Assembly: GCA_934045905.1 (NCBI GenBank)
Contig: OW203769.1
Location: forward strand, 22,351,705-22,415,704
DNA: 64,000 nt
Reading direction: 5' to 3'
DNA from: Leuctra nigra
Taxonomy: Eukaryota; Arthropoda; Insecta; Plecoptera; Leuctridae
Part shown: piece by piece, positions 1 through 11,400 of the stretch
Numbering within the stretch: the stretch's first letter is position 1
Layout: each line of letters opens with the position of its first letter
Made by a program: the position numbers and the translations under genes
Notes under the pieces: generated by a model
The model's input: the letters and a program-made list of their open reading frames with translations, nothing else
What the model was told of the DNA's origin: nothing
Database searches by the model: none

Positions 1-3000
1 GGGAATCTGAACAAATTAAAAAATTTTGTCTACCGTCACTTTCAATAAAATTTAGAGATTTAAGAATAGCGTAAAGCTCGGCGGTAAACACACTCGCAAG
101 CGAGGAAAGTTTAAAACAAACGCCAGTTTTGCCCAAAATAAATGCGCAACCAACAGAATCATTCATTTTCGATCCATCTGTAAAAATAAGTTCATATTCT
201 TTATAAAAAGTTCGCATATGATTAAAATGCTGTTGATATACATATTGTGATGTTGATGACTTGGGAAACTGAGCCAACTGTGTATTGCAAGTAGGCACAG
301 TTACTGTCCAAGGAGCCTTCTCCGAAAATCCCATAGGTAGGATATCCGGTAAATCAATGTTTAAATCAATAAGAAGTTCTTGCGCTCTGATGCCTAGAGG
401 CCTTGTAGCTTTGATCCTTTTAGTATATATATTGCTATAGGGCGGCTGAAAAACAACACTATGGGCCGGGTTGTTGGGCGTACTCTTTAATTTAGATGTA
501 TAGTTGGCCATCAAATATGTTCGTCTTATTTCTAAAGGTTGTTCTCCGGCATCACTGTACAGGCTAACAACAGGGCTCGACCTAAAGGCACCTGTTGCTA
601 ACCTGAGAGCTGCATTTTGTACGGTGTTAAGAGTTTTGAGGTAGCATTCTCTAGCAGATGAATAAATAATACTGCCATAATCAAGGCGAGATCGAATAAA
701 GGCTCTGTACAGTCTGAGCATAACGACTCTATCTGCTCCCCACATAGTATTGGATAAAACTTTGAAGATATTTAGCTTTTTCATACAATTAATTTTTAAA
801 TTTTGAATTTGGAGTTTCCAATTTAATTTCTTGTCGAAAGTCAGCCCTAAGAATTTAATCGACTCTGCTGCATTAATTTCTGTTCCAGCTAACATGATGG
901 ATGGAGATAGCTGGATTCCGCGTAATCGGTTAAAATCAACACATGTAGTTTTCGTTGAAGAAAACTTAAAACCATTTCTTTCTGCCCAGCTAGCGAGACG
1001 ATTAACAGTCAGTTGGATTTGACGTTCAGCGATACTAAGTCTATGAGAGTTAAAGTAAATAGCCAAATCATCAACGAAGAGAGAGTATTTTACTGTTTGG
1101 GGAATACAGGATGAAATTCCGTTGATTGCGATCAAAAACAATGTGCAGCTCAATACCGATCCTTGGGGTACTCCATTCTCCAAATTTAAAGTGTCAGACA
1201 CTGTGGAAGCTACACGGACTCGAAATTTTCTGTTTGATAAAAAGTTTGAAATGAATTTAGGCATGTGTCCCTGGAATCCCCAGTCACGCAATGTTTTCAA
1301 AATTCCATATTTCCATGTCGTATCATAAGCTTTTTCAAGGTCAAAAAAGACAGAGAGAAGGTGTTGGTTTGTTATAAAGGAGTTTTGTATATGTGATTCT
1401 AATTCTACAAGATTATCAATAGTAGATCGGTTGCGTCGGAAACCAGATTGTCCATCAGCTAAAAGATTTTCTTTTTCCAAGGTCCAAATTAATCTTTTAT
1501 TTACCATTTTTTCCATAACTTTACACAAACAACTTGTAAGTGAAATTGGTCTATAATTAATTGCATATTTCTTATCTTTTCCAGGTTTCGGGATTGCAAT
1601 TAAGATGGACTCAAGCCATGAGCTAGGAAACTTGTCTTCAATCCACATACGATTAAAAGCATTTAAAATATATATTTGTGATATTATTGGTAAACTCTTT
1701 AACATTCTGTTGTGAATGGAATCCGGTCCTGGAGCACCGTCTCGAGATTCCTGAATGGCTGATTGCATTTCCCATAGAGTAAAAGGAATGTTATAATCTT
1801 TATTTTCATTTGTGCCAAAATTTAATGTTTTAGCTTCTTCTCTAAGCTTTATTTGTAGAAATGATTCCGAGTAATGACTAGAACTTGAAACATAAGAGAA
1901 ATGTTCAGCCAACGCATTAGCAATATCAGTTGTTGAGGTTTGAAGTACACCATTGCTCATGATACCCGAAATTGAAGCAGTACCAGAATATTTTCCCGTT
2001 ATCTTTTTAACTTTTTCCCATACCTTTGATGATGGTGTGCGATGGGTGATTGATGACACATACTTTTGCCAAGACGCCTTTCGTGATTGTTTTATAATGA
2101 AACGGGCTTTAGCTCGTATTTTCCGAAAGGATGATAGGTTTGTCTGAGTAGGGTATTTTTGAAAAATTTCTAAAGCTTTGCGACGTTTTCTTATGGCCTC
2201 CTTGCATTCTTCGTTCCACCAGGGCACCAATGTTCGCCTGGGTTTGCTAGATGTTAAAGGTATTGACTGGTTTGCAGAAGAGATTATAACGTCCGTTATA
2301 TATGTTATTTGGCTTTGAATGTCAGGAAAATTATTTTCAGTAAATTTTATATTATCTTGGAAGCAAGTCCAATCTGCAAGCTGTAACTTCCACTTTTGAT
2401 GTCTTGGCTGGTTAATTACAGGTATAATGGGGTTAAGAATGATAGGAAAATGATCACTGCTACATAAATCTGGATGGACACTCCATTCATAATTCAAGGA
2501 AAGAGATGGAGAGCATATTGTCATATCAATAGCTGAAAACGATCCATACCCTGTGCTAAAGTGAGTTGAATCACCGTTGTTCAGGATAACAAGGTTAAGG
2601 TTGGAGCAGATTCTTTCTAATAGCCGACCTCTACCATCAATTTTGTCACAACCCCATAGAATGTTATGAGCATTGAAATCTCCGAAAATAATAAACGGTC
2701 GAGGAAGCTGGTTAATAAGATCGATTAAGTCTGAATCTAATACAATTTCTGAAGGTGTTAAATATATATTACAAATTGAAATGGGTTGGGGGGAATTTAT
2801 TTTAACTGCCACTGCCTGAAGTGGTGTCTGAATAGACAAATCTTCAGAATATAGGTCGTCGCGTATAGCAATGGCTACACCTCCCCTCGCCACATTCCCT
2901 ACGTCCTTGCGAAAAAAGTTGAAGTTTTTAAAATTTCCATTATCAGTAGATTTAAAGCGGGTTTCTTGTAATAGAAGGCAAGATGGATTGAATTCTGAAA

Positions 3001-3064
3001 CTAAACATTTCAATTCTTCGATATGTGCATAAAATCCATTGCAGTTCCATTGGATTAAAGCCAT
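1..3064 (-). CDS. LINE ORF2: endonuclease-reverse transcriptase-RNase H (runs off left edge)
   Basis: Reading from the ATG at 3064 I found no stop in 1021 codons before the window edge. The N-terminal endonuclease shows WNCNG (residues 6-10), GDFNAHN (from 128) and SDH (203-205). The reverse transcriptase carries FRRNRS and the catalytic FVDD (663-666). The RNase H domain begins with TDG (acidic residue D963), then a glutamate in AELYA (about 996) and SDS (D1020), where the window stops. These enzymes nick the target DNA, copy the element RNA into it and remove the RNA strand. RNase H together with the ISLTSCLCK motif points to the I/Nimb part of the LINE tree. The remaining C-terminus is not visible. 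Confidence 0.9.
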   Translation of the reverse strand, partial: MALIQWNCNGFYAHIEELKCLVSEFNPSCLLLQETRFKSTDNGNFKNFNFFRKDVGNVARGGVAIAIRDDLYSEDLSIQTPLQAVAVKINSPQPISICNIYLTPSEIVLDSDLIDLINQLPRPFIIFGDFNAHNILWGCDKIDGRGRLLERICSNLNLVILNNGDSTHFSTGYGSFSAIDMTICSPSLSLNYEWSVHPDLCSSDHFPIILNPIIPVINQPRHQKWKLQLADWTCFQDNIKFTENNFPDIQSQITYITDVIISSANQSIPLTSSKPRRTLVPWWNEECKEAIRKRRKALEIFQKYPTQTNLSSFRKIRAKARFIIKQSRKASWQKYVSSITHRTPSSKVWEKVKKITGKYSGTASISGIMSNGVLQTSTTDIANALAEHFSYVSSSSHYSESFLQIKLREEAKTLNFGTNENKDYNIPFTLWEMQSAIQESRDGAPGPDSIHNRMLKSLPIISQIYILNAFNRMWIEDKFPSSWLESILIAIPKPGKDKKYAINYRPISLTSCLCKVMEKMVNKRLIWTLEKENLLADGQSGFRRNRSTIDNLVELESHIQNSFITNQHLLSVFFDLEKAYDTTWKYGILKTLRDWGFQGHMPKFISNFLSNRKFRVRVASTVSDTLNLENGVPQGSVLSCTLFLIAINGISSCIPQTVKYSLFVDDLAIYFNSHRLSIAERQIQLTVNRLASWAERNGFKFSSTKTTCVDFNRLRGIQLSPSIMLAGTEINAAESIKFLGLTFDKKLNWKLQIQNLKINCMKKLNIFKVLSNTMWGADRVVMLRLYRAFIRSRLDYGSIIYSSARECYLKTLNTVQNAALRLATGAFRSSPVVSLYSDAGEQPLEIRRTYLMANYTSKLKSTPNNPAHSVVFQPPYSNIYTKRIKATRPLGIRAQELLIDLNIDLPDILPMGFSEKAPWTVTVPTCNTQLAQFPKSSTSQYVYQQHFNHMRTFYKEYELIFTDGSKMNDSVGCAFILGKTGVCFKLSSLASVFTAELYAILKSLNFIESDGRQNFLICSDS

Positions 3065-3149
3065 GATTTTAGATATAATTTAAAATATAAAATACAAATA
3101 TTTCAAATAGAATGTCTCAGAAAGTAAATGTAAGTATTTAAAATGTATT

Positions 3150-4697
3150 CTAACTAATATTTTTCAAAAAATTATCTTTCTGAAAGGAAGGTTTCTTCTT
3201 ACTCTTTCCTTTCACCCATTCGTCAACCTCCATTCCATCTGAATCATCAGGAGATCCCGGGTCAGATTGGGATTTAGAGGTTCTTGCTTTGTTAAATATC
3301 AACGTTCGGTCAATTTTAACGTGCCTCTTATCGTTGTTGTTGTTGTTGCTTTGTTTCGGTTTCGGGGTGTTCTTGCCCCCGGAGAGATTGACGACTTTAC
3401 TGTCCAATCGTTCATGAACGACTGGCAATGTTGCATTAGCATTTTCAACGACAACAACCTCATGTGTTAGTGAGGAGGTTGGTGTGATTTCTTGTCCAGT
3501 AAATGTATGAGGAATGTATTTATCTTTTAACTGTGAAATTTCGTTTTTTAGATCCTTAATTATGTTTGTTAATTCAGATAGTTGTTTTTGTGTGGCTAGT
3601 TGCGTCTCACTCATTTTTGCAATTGTTTCTCTCAGTTGTTTGTTTTCTTGTTCTACTGTTGAGCTTGATGTTGTAGGAACTTTCAAATTGGCTGCGGCAA
3701 CGGATGAGAACGAAAATTGGAATTTTGTTGCAGGGTTTAATTCTTTATACCTGAATCTAGCATCCCGAGGCTGCAGTTTCTCATTAATTCCAATTTCGAT
3801 TATTCCCTTCTCTTCCTTCCAGCGTGGACAATTGCGTGAGGAAGCTTCATGGGGACCATTGCAATTTATACATTTAACATCAGATTTACATTCTTCAGGA
3901 TCGTGCACAGGCATTGCGCATTTCCTGCAAGTAGAGGTACCTTTGCAATTTGTTTTTGTGTGGCCGAAACGCTGGCAGACATAACATCTCATAGGATTGG
4001 GAATGTATGGTCTGACAGTTAGAACATGAAATCCAGCAATAACTTTAGATGGAGGAGTATGCTTTTCAAATGTGAGAATTAATGTCGGAGTCGGTATCTG
4101 GACTTTCTCTCCGTTTTTCATCTCCTGCTTTGTTATGCGGTAAACATCAGTTACTCCCTGTGTGGAAAGCTCTTCTTTTATTTCAGTTAAAGTACTATTT
4201 ATAAGGTCATGACAAAAAATAACACCTTTTGAACTATTTAATTGTGCGTGTGGCGATACTAAGACGGGAAACATATTTACAAATTCAAAACATTTTAATA
4301 ATTTTTGTGACTGTTGGTCGTTATCTGTCTCTACTAGCAGCGTTCCATTACGTAGCTTTTTGATGTTTTTTATGTCTTTTGATACATTTTCTATTGCTTT
4401 AGTAATTGCAAATGGTGAGACTTTGCTGAAATCTTTGTCCGGTTCATTTCTTGTTACAATCAAAAACTTCGGCGTTGATGGAGTATATCCAACTGCGTCC
4501 TGAAGTGTAATGGTATTTTCAAAAATAGATCTTGGTCTCTTTTTTGGGTTTTGTTCATCATTTTTAGTGGAATTCGTTTTTTCTTTATTTAATGTTTGGG
4601 AGGGGATTTTGGATATAGTCGACATAGACTTGGCCATAGTGTTCATCTTCTGGAGCCCCACCCACCACGGAGCCACAAAGTTTATATACTGGGACAT
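3150..4697 (-). CDS. LINE ORF1: gag-like nucleic-acid-binding protein with three zinc knuckles
   Basis: The open frame is 515 codons; translation may really start at an internal Met (residue 18 or 21), because the first residues look like leader sequence. A lysine-rich N-terminal half is followed by three CCHC-type knuckles: C238-C241-H246-C251, C257-C260-H265-C270 and C276-C279-H283-C290. A predicted coiled-coil stretch (about residues 345-395, rich in E, Q, K and L) and a polar tail with an Asn run follow. Proteins of this kind coat the element RNA as ribonucleoprotein particles. ORF2 starts 85 nt downstream of the stop. Confidence 0.88.
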   Translation of the reverse strand: MSQYINFVAPWWVGLQKMNTMAKSMSTISKIPSQTLNKEKTNSTKNDEQNPKKRPRSIFENTITLQDAVGYTPSTPKFLIVTRNEPDKDFSKVSPFAITKAIENVSKDIKNIKKLRNGTLLVETDNDQQSQKLLKCFEFVNMFPVLVSPHAQLNSSKGVIFCHDLINSTLTEIKEELSTQGVTDVYRITKQEMKNGEKVQIPTPTLILTFEKHTPPSKVIAGFHVLTVRPYIPNPMRCYVCQRFGHTKTNCKGTSTCRKCAMPVHDPEECKSDVKCINCNGPHEASSRNCPRWKEEKGIIEIGINEKLQPRDARFRYKELNPATKFQFSFSSVAAANLKVPTTSSSTVEQENKQLRETIAKMSETQLATQKQLSELTNIIKDLKNEISQLKDKYIPHTFTGQEITPTSSLTHEVVVVENANATLPVVHERLDSKVVNLSGGKNTPKPKQSNNNNNDKRHVKIDRTLIFNKARTSKSQSDPGSPDDSDGMEVDEWVKGKSKKKPSFQKDNFLKNIS

Positions 4698-5445
4698 AAA
4701 TACCAGGGTTGTCCAGTTGATATAGTGTGTAGTTTTACACCAGTCACAAGTGACAGCATACCGACTGGGAGGCCAGTATGTGTCATCATGCCAATGTATA
4801 CCACATACTCATCCATGTTGCAGCTTTAATACTAACGAACAAGCCGGTTGGCTGGGGATGGATTAGTCCCCAGCCTCCCGTTTCAGGTGAAGCGGAAGCC
4901 AAAGTAGTGTATTGGTCATGATGGTTTTATATGCCATGGGGCCTCAACCGCCAGGATCATCTTTTCCTCCCTTACGGGTCTCCACGCACGGCAAACACGC
5001 GGGTGGGCGTTTTAGTGTGTCTTGGAAGCTGACCGAAAATTGAAGGAGAAAAAATAAGAATTGAGGAAAGAAGAGACAGTTAAGCAAGATATGACAAGAA
5101 TGATGGTGGTGAGGGTGTTGTGGTGAAGTGAAAAGGTGTTGTCTGCTTCCAAAACCACACTCCGGTCACCATAAGGAACCCACTCGACCGGGTGCAAAAA
5201 CTCATTGCACACGCAGGAATGGCATTCAAAAATGAGAAAGAGAAAACAAATAGAGAATAAAATGATGGTGAAATGATTTTATGCACGAATCCCGCTGTGC
5301 AATAAGTGGACTGCTCTTAGTTGGGACCAACCCGAGTGGGTAGGCCCCTTAAGCCCCACCACCGCGTCAAGGTGGCAGTCCATCGGGGGGCCAACCCTAC
5401 TATTTAGCCAGCATGGGACAATGGACGTGACGGAAGGCAACGTAC

Positions 5446-8400
5446 CGATCTTGTGCAAGTCCTCCTCGTCTGCCGTGAGGAAGTTGAGCGAGTGGCGAAC
5501 AGACCGCGCCATGCAGATGCGGATGTCGAACGTGTCGACGACCGGCTGGCGGAAGTACTCTTTCATCGCTGCTTCGCGCAGACTTATGAGGTTCACCGCA
5601 TGGAAGCTCTTCTGATACCTGAATGCAACATTACGAGCTCTTAAGTACACCAACAGCAGAGGCATGTGAGGTGATGTGAAAAGCAGGGACAAGAACCAGA
5701 ACCGAAAATACCTACCTCTATTTCTATAGGAACCGGAACCCTTATTTAAATAATTAATATTATTTGGGTACCATAACGGTTCCATAAGGGTTCTTTAAAT
5801 AATTAATTTCACTGAATTTTTACTTAATTGCCTTTTAAATCTGAAATTATATACCTATACTACAATCTACAGTTTTTCAAATAAATGATCACCGAGTCAA
5901 ATTAATGTTAGACATACCTATCTGAGCATAAGTTCACAAAAGTCGATCTAAAAAAATAATTTGAATTATTGTCTGAGTTTGATGGAACCGATTGGAACCC
6001 TTATGGAACCGAATTGAAGTGTTTTTTTATTTTTCCAGGAACCGGAATCGATATTTTTAAAAACTTGGAACCGGTACCGGAACCGATATTCATTCGGGTT
6101 CCGGTAATATTAAAAATATTCCATATTCTTCTTCTAAATAATGAACTTTCTCATGGTCTGGACTCACCAGAAGTTGGCCTTGGTGAACTGCTCGAGAAAG
6201 AGCGCATCGTCGGTGAAGGGTGCGATGTGGAGGTCACCCTGCGTGGGAAACATGCGGCCCGACTCTGGCTTGAGGAACTTGCGCGCGTGGATGTACGACT
6301 CCAACATGCGCTCGTTGTAAAGCATGAAGCCCATTGGCTCAGAGATGATCGTGTCCACCAGCTAAAACAATGCAAAACAAACACTAAATTAGATAATTGG
6401 ATTCAACAATTCCAGACAATCCCTCAAATAAAAAAATATTTCACAATGTATACATTTTTCGATCAACACATCTGTAATATGTTCCGAGATCCAAGTCATA
6501 ACATTTTCCGGCTACATTGCTACATTTTTCACCGTAATTTACTAATTTGCATTTTTAATTTTATTACCTAAAAACTAAAATTTTTATTTTTAAAAACTTT
6601 GTCCTCTTATATTAGACTGACAATATGGTAAGAAGAAAGATATGAAAATCCACCGCAATGAATTCCATAAAATTTAGACTATACTGACAATAATGTCAGT
6701 ATGCACAATTTTCCAAAAAATTCAAATCTCTGAAAATGTTTGTTAAAATGGCAGTTTAAAGACAGAGTCGAGTGGTGTGAATGTGAAGTTTACCTCGGGC
6801 AGCGTGATCTCCTCGATTTTGCCCGCGATGACAATGATCTTGTCGCTCATGTTGTTGGCCGCTACGAGCGTCGACGCGTGTTGCGCCATGTTGCTGCCCT
6901 CCACGGCGTACACTCTCCGCGCACCAGCCTGCCACATTCAAACACTCATTACTGATTGACCTTACATCAGGGCCGTTGAATTTGTAATACAAAGCGCCAC
7001 CAACTGAAATATAGTTGGTCAATGATTCAATGATATCAATCATTGATTGATACATCATTGATATAATGATGACCATTCAAGACGCTAGTCAAGAACAAAC
7101 TCACGTTAATTCAAGAAAGAGAATTCACGAAGTAATGAGTTTGGAAGACAAGAATCAAGATTACATCCTGCTGAGAATGTTTTTTAAGTGGTTTTCCCTC
7201 AGCTAAAAGCAAATGCTTGGATGTTCTTCCAATATTACCACTGATATTGAAGCACAACTATGTATAATGACTATTATGAATAACTTAGGAAGAAATAAGT
7301 AAACGGTGAAGAGGTGAAGCAGCTGAGGAGAAGAGATGGATGTACGGAAGATCAACGACTCGATTGTTGAATACAGACCAATTGTGTACCTATTTTATGT
7401 GCTCAATAAATTACATTATTATTATTATTATTATTAATCAACAGCCTGAACAGCCTAACATGTAGTGATTTGGACAGCGACGCACCTGGGCGGCAAAGAA
7501 GGAGAGAATGCCGGATCCCGCGCCGACGTCCAACACCACTTTGTCCTGGAAGTCCTTCATGTTGTCCAGGATTGCGCGCTGGTATGTACCCGTGCGCACG
7601 TAATCCTGCATCATATTTTGCTGCTGCGAGAGGTAGCTGTAGAACTGCAAACATAAGTAATTTTATTACAATTTCATTTTAATTGCTTGGTACCTACGTA
7701 TGTCAAAACAAGGTTTCATTAAAAAAATCATGATTCTTTGTTTATAAGAGCAAGAATGAATGCAAGATAAACTTTTGAAGTTCATCCCGTAGGTACTGTA
7801 CTAAAACTAGTAATATCAATTATCAATCAATTAAAATATTAAGACATAATTTATTTATTATTTATTTAATTTTACACAGCTTTGGAAATAAATTTCCGGT
7901 GGCTGGAGATGGAATTACATATATAAAATACATTTAAGTGTTGTTACAATGCAATTGACAATATTCAAGAAATCAGATCTGGAATTCATCTGGAAAATAT
8001 ATTGTTTTAGTTGACTTCTTGTACAACATTATGGTTTCTCCTCTACATAAATAATTGTAATAGTGGCTGATAAAATCATTCAGCACCTAGGTACACACAA
8101 CAAATTTGATAAAATGGTAAATGGAAAGAAACGGACCGGCTGATAAGATTTTATGGCATCATCCGATGAAGTCTATGCTAACTCGTCATTTAACTCTAGT
8201 AGCTAGGTAGTAGGTACCTACCTACTATGAGTTCTGATTTAATCAATAATAACAAGAATTTATTGTCAAGGAACCTGAGCTGCACTTGTGTTTTGTTGAG
8301 TATAGGTTACTTAAAAGTTTCAACTCAATATATATACCTAACAACGCAATTAAATGTTAATATTTTGATTCTGAAAACCAAGCTTTTTCCAGTCAATCCA

Positions 8401-11400
8401 AGGTGGATGTTTGTGAGTTTGTGACCAGGAGGCCAATTCTTGAGTTTTCATGTTTTGAAACCATGTGTGGTTTCATTGTTTAAAACGTAAAAAAGTTGAC
8501 AACTTTTTTTGCTTAGCCTTCAACTTTTTTTGAAACAATTCTTGAAAACTCAAGAATTGGCCTCCAGGGCCCTCATTCACGTACATTGTCCTTATCCTTG
8601 CCTACCCCGGGGTAGCCTACCACTTGCTTACCACCTCGGGGTAGCGAATGACACATTCGTATTCACGAAGCAGTGGTATCTTGGTGGTAGGTCACTGCCT
8701 ACTTGAAATTTGTATAGTGTAAATAGAACGTACATTTTAAGTAGGCCGTGCTTTTTTTCACCAATCAGATTCGAATATCATTTTCCGCGCGCGTGCATTT
8801 GTCTTTATTAAAAATAGTGACAGTCCAATACAAACGATAAACTATACAAATACGGAACAAAATGTGTTAGTTCAAGAAAATCTGGTGCAACAAAAGTTTT
8901 CTGTGGTGAATTCAGTGCTAACCTAACTCTCCAACATAAAAATATGAAGTTTATTACTTATATCTAGTGTTTAAGAAAATGTTTTGGAGGTTATATGGTC
9001 CATGGATTGACTTACTAGAACCAATAATACTATCCGATATTGTGTGGAATGATTAAATAAACAGGAACTAACATAGAAAACATAACTCAAAGACAAATTA
9101 GATACAATAAACACACAACACAGCTGATCAGATGACGACGCGAAGGAATTACTTCAAACAGTTGTTTTGACAGTCATGTCAAGTTCAAAAATGGCCGCCA
9201 ATAAGTTACCACCAACTTCAAACTTGGTTACCACGGCTTACCCCTGCCTCGAGGTAGGGGTAGACTCTACCCCGGGGTAAGACATGATAACTTCTTCGTG
9301 AATACCGATACCACCACCTACCGGTCTACCACGCCTTACCACCAGCTATCATGGCTTACCCCATGTACGTGAATGAGGGCCCAGGGGGTTACCTATTCTA
9401 AATTTACTTTTTGTTTTGTATCAATTGATACGGCGTCACTAGCGTGTTAAATAGCCCGTATCACGTGAAACGAGACGATAAGGGAATTTAGAATAACCCC
9501 CCAGAGCTGGGGTGCACTGCCACATGTTGTCTATCACTGATTTTCCCTCTCACTCTGTCTGGACTTCTCAAACTGGTAGACACAACATTATTAACATATT
9601 AAATTTGTTCAATAAAATATTTAGATCATGAGACAAAATATATGTTTACATCTGAAAAACATTGCTATGACAGGCAAAAATAGACTAAACACTGCTGAAA
9701 TGGCAATCTTAATGGAAAGGGAGGAGGGGGGTTGGGTTTGTTTTGGAATGCAGAGGAAAGGCAGGTGTGTGCCTGTTAGAAGAAACAACAGCTGCTGGGA
9801 AGAGACTCCCCTCCACCCTTTCTCAGAAGCAGGAAATTACTGTTTGTTTACAACAAGTTGTCAGTGATTTTCATTCAAATAGCTCAGTTAGCTGGAAAAC
9901 CAACATTTAGAATTATATCAATATCAAGTATACAAACACACACTGTTTTTCATCATTTACTGTGTGTCTAAAGCCTATCACAGGCAACTGTTTGGGTTGA
10001 TGTTGGTTGGTTCACAATTGACACTCTGAGTTGCGCAGAAAGCACCGGTTCCGGTTACTCCCTATTGGTCAGTTCACGTCATGTGGTAGGTACCACAACA
10101 AATTGTGGGAACCGAATAAATAGAGAAATCTCTATTTTTGAAACCAACCCGTGGGTTGACCAATTCAGTCTCTGCATATGCGCGGCCAACCATATTTTCC
10201 AACCGCCGGTTCCATACACGGGTTGCAACTCAGTGTGATAGGGCTTTAAGTGTTTTCTTAAAATAGACTTCTCAAAACCTTTGCCTTATACATGCGGCTT
10301 ATACATGAGTTAATAAGGTACCTACCTTACCTACCTAATTAACTGTCAGAGGGGGTGATTATGGTCAGAGGGGGTGATTATGGTAATTTGACAAAACCTG
10401 ATGCTTTTTTGTTCCGCTAATAGCATCCAAGCATTTCAACACGACCACTTCCTTGGTTGTTGGTATCCCTGATAATTTCTGAGCAAGGTGCTGTCAGTTT
10501 CACTGCTGGTTGTGAAAAAATCAGGTTTTGTCAAATGACCATAGTCACCCCCTCTGCCGGTACGAAGTAAATAATTACCTGGAAATACTGAGAGGCAGAT
10601 GCGTCTTCCGTGCGCTCTGAGAAAACTGACTTGGCCGTTCCCGACTTCACTTTCGAGACGGCCGAATGGAAGTTCCGCCAATCTATTACAAGATGCAAAG
10701 TTACACTCTGATATTCTTCTCAAAGTTATAGATGGAACAACAAATTAAACAGACGTTTAAACATAACTTCAAGGCTGTAATAATTCATAGGTTGCACATG
10801 ATGTCATCTCATTGTTGCCTGTCGCCATCTTAATGGCACACAGAATAGCTGTGATTCTCTGCTTTATTGACGATATTTTATAATGAGTAGGTACCTGAGA
10901 AATTGAATAGCCTCCGGAGATTACTTTAGTACGAAGAGAAATCACTCACATTACAAAAATACATCTATTTACCTTCATAATCTGACTCGTCATCGTGCCA
11001 ATGTAATGTCCGTCCTCAGGTGGAAAATTCAATAATTTAGCATTGCTGATATAAAACAAAGAAGTTCGTGCAAGCTATGAATACTATAATGAATAGCGTA
11101 TAGTGTCAATACATACTATCATCATTCTTGAGAGCTTAAATTCGAATAATACCTATTGTGTAAGTGTTACATTTATTTAACTAATGCTGCAAATAAGTAA
11201 CTTGGGTACCTTTTCTATACCTATTGTCCCTAACGTAGATGCATTCAAAAGGCATATTAAAGTTATTAATAAAGCTCACCTGCAGCATCACTGAATGTCA
11301 AGAGGAAGGCGTCTTTTTCAATAGTGACAATATAACTCAACGGACAGACACGAGCACACTCTGTCGTCGGTGTAATCGGAAACTCGCATAATTGAGTTCG

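Larger units (their letters stand above)
1..5400 (-). mobile_element. Near full-length I-clade non-LTR retrotransposon (LINE)
   Basis: A gag-like ORF1 is followed after 85 nt by an endonuclease/reverse transcriptase/RNase H ORF2, which is the layout of the I group of LINEs. The element reads right to left. Its 3' end lies beyond the left window edge. About 700 nt of non-coding sequence before ORF1 looks like a 5' UTR; the 5' boundary near 5400 is approximate because I found no target duplication. It sits in the intron after CARM1 exon 7, in the same orientation as CARM1, starting only about 45 nt from that exon. Both frames are open as far as they can be seen, so the insertion is probably young. 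Confidence 0.85.

Noticed and set aside
5279..5785. 168-codon minus-strand frame as a single exon
   Set aside because: Only 5446-5618 is CARM1 coding; the rest is intron and LINE 5' sequence read through the donor site.
10973..11045. Apparent CARM1 exon with canonical splice borders
   Set aside because: Exon 2 joins exon 3 (10682) in phase and gives the expected protein text; this segment needs a different phase and is part of a dispersed MITE that recurs at 51450-51752.
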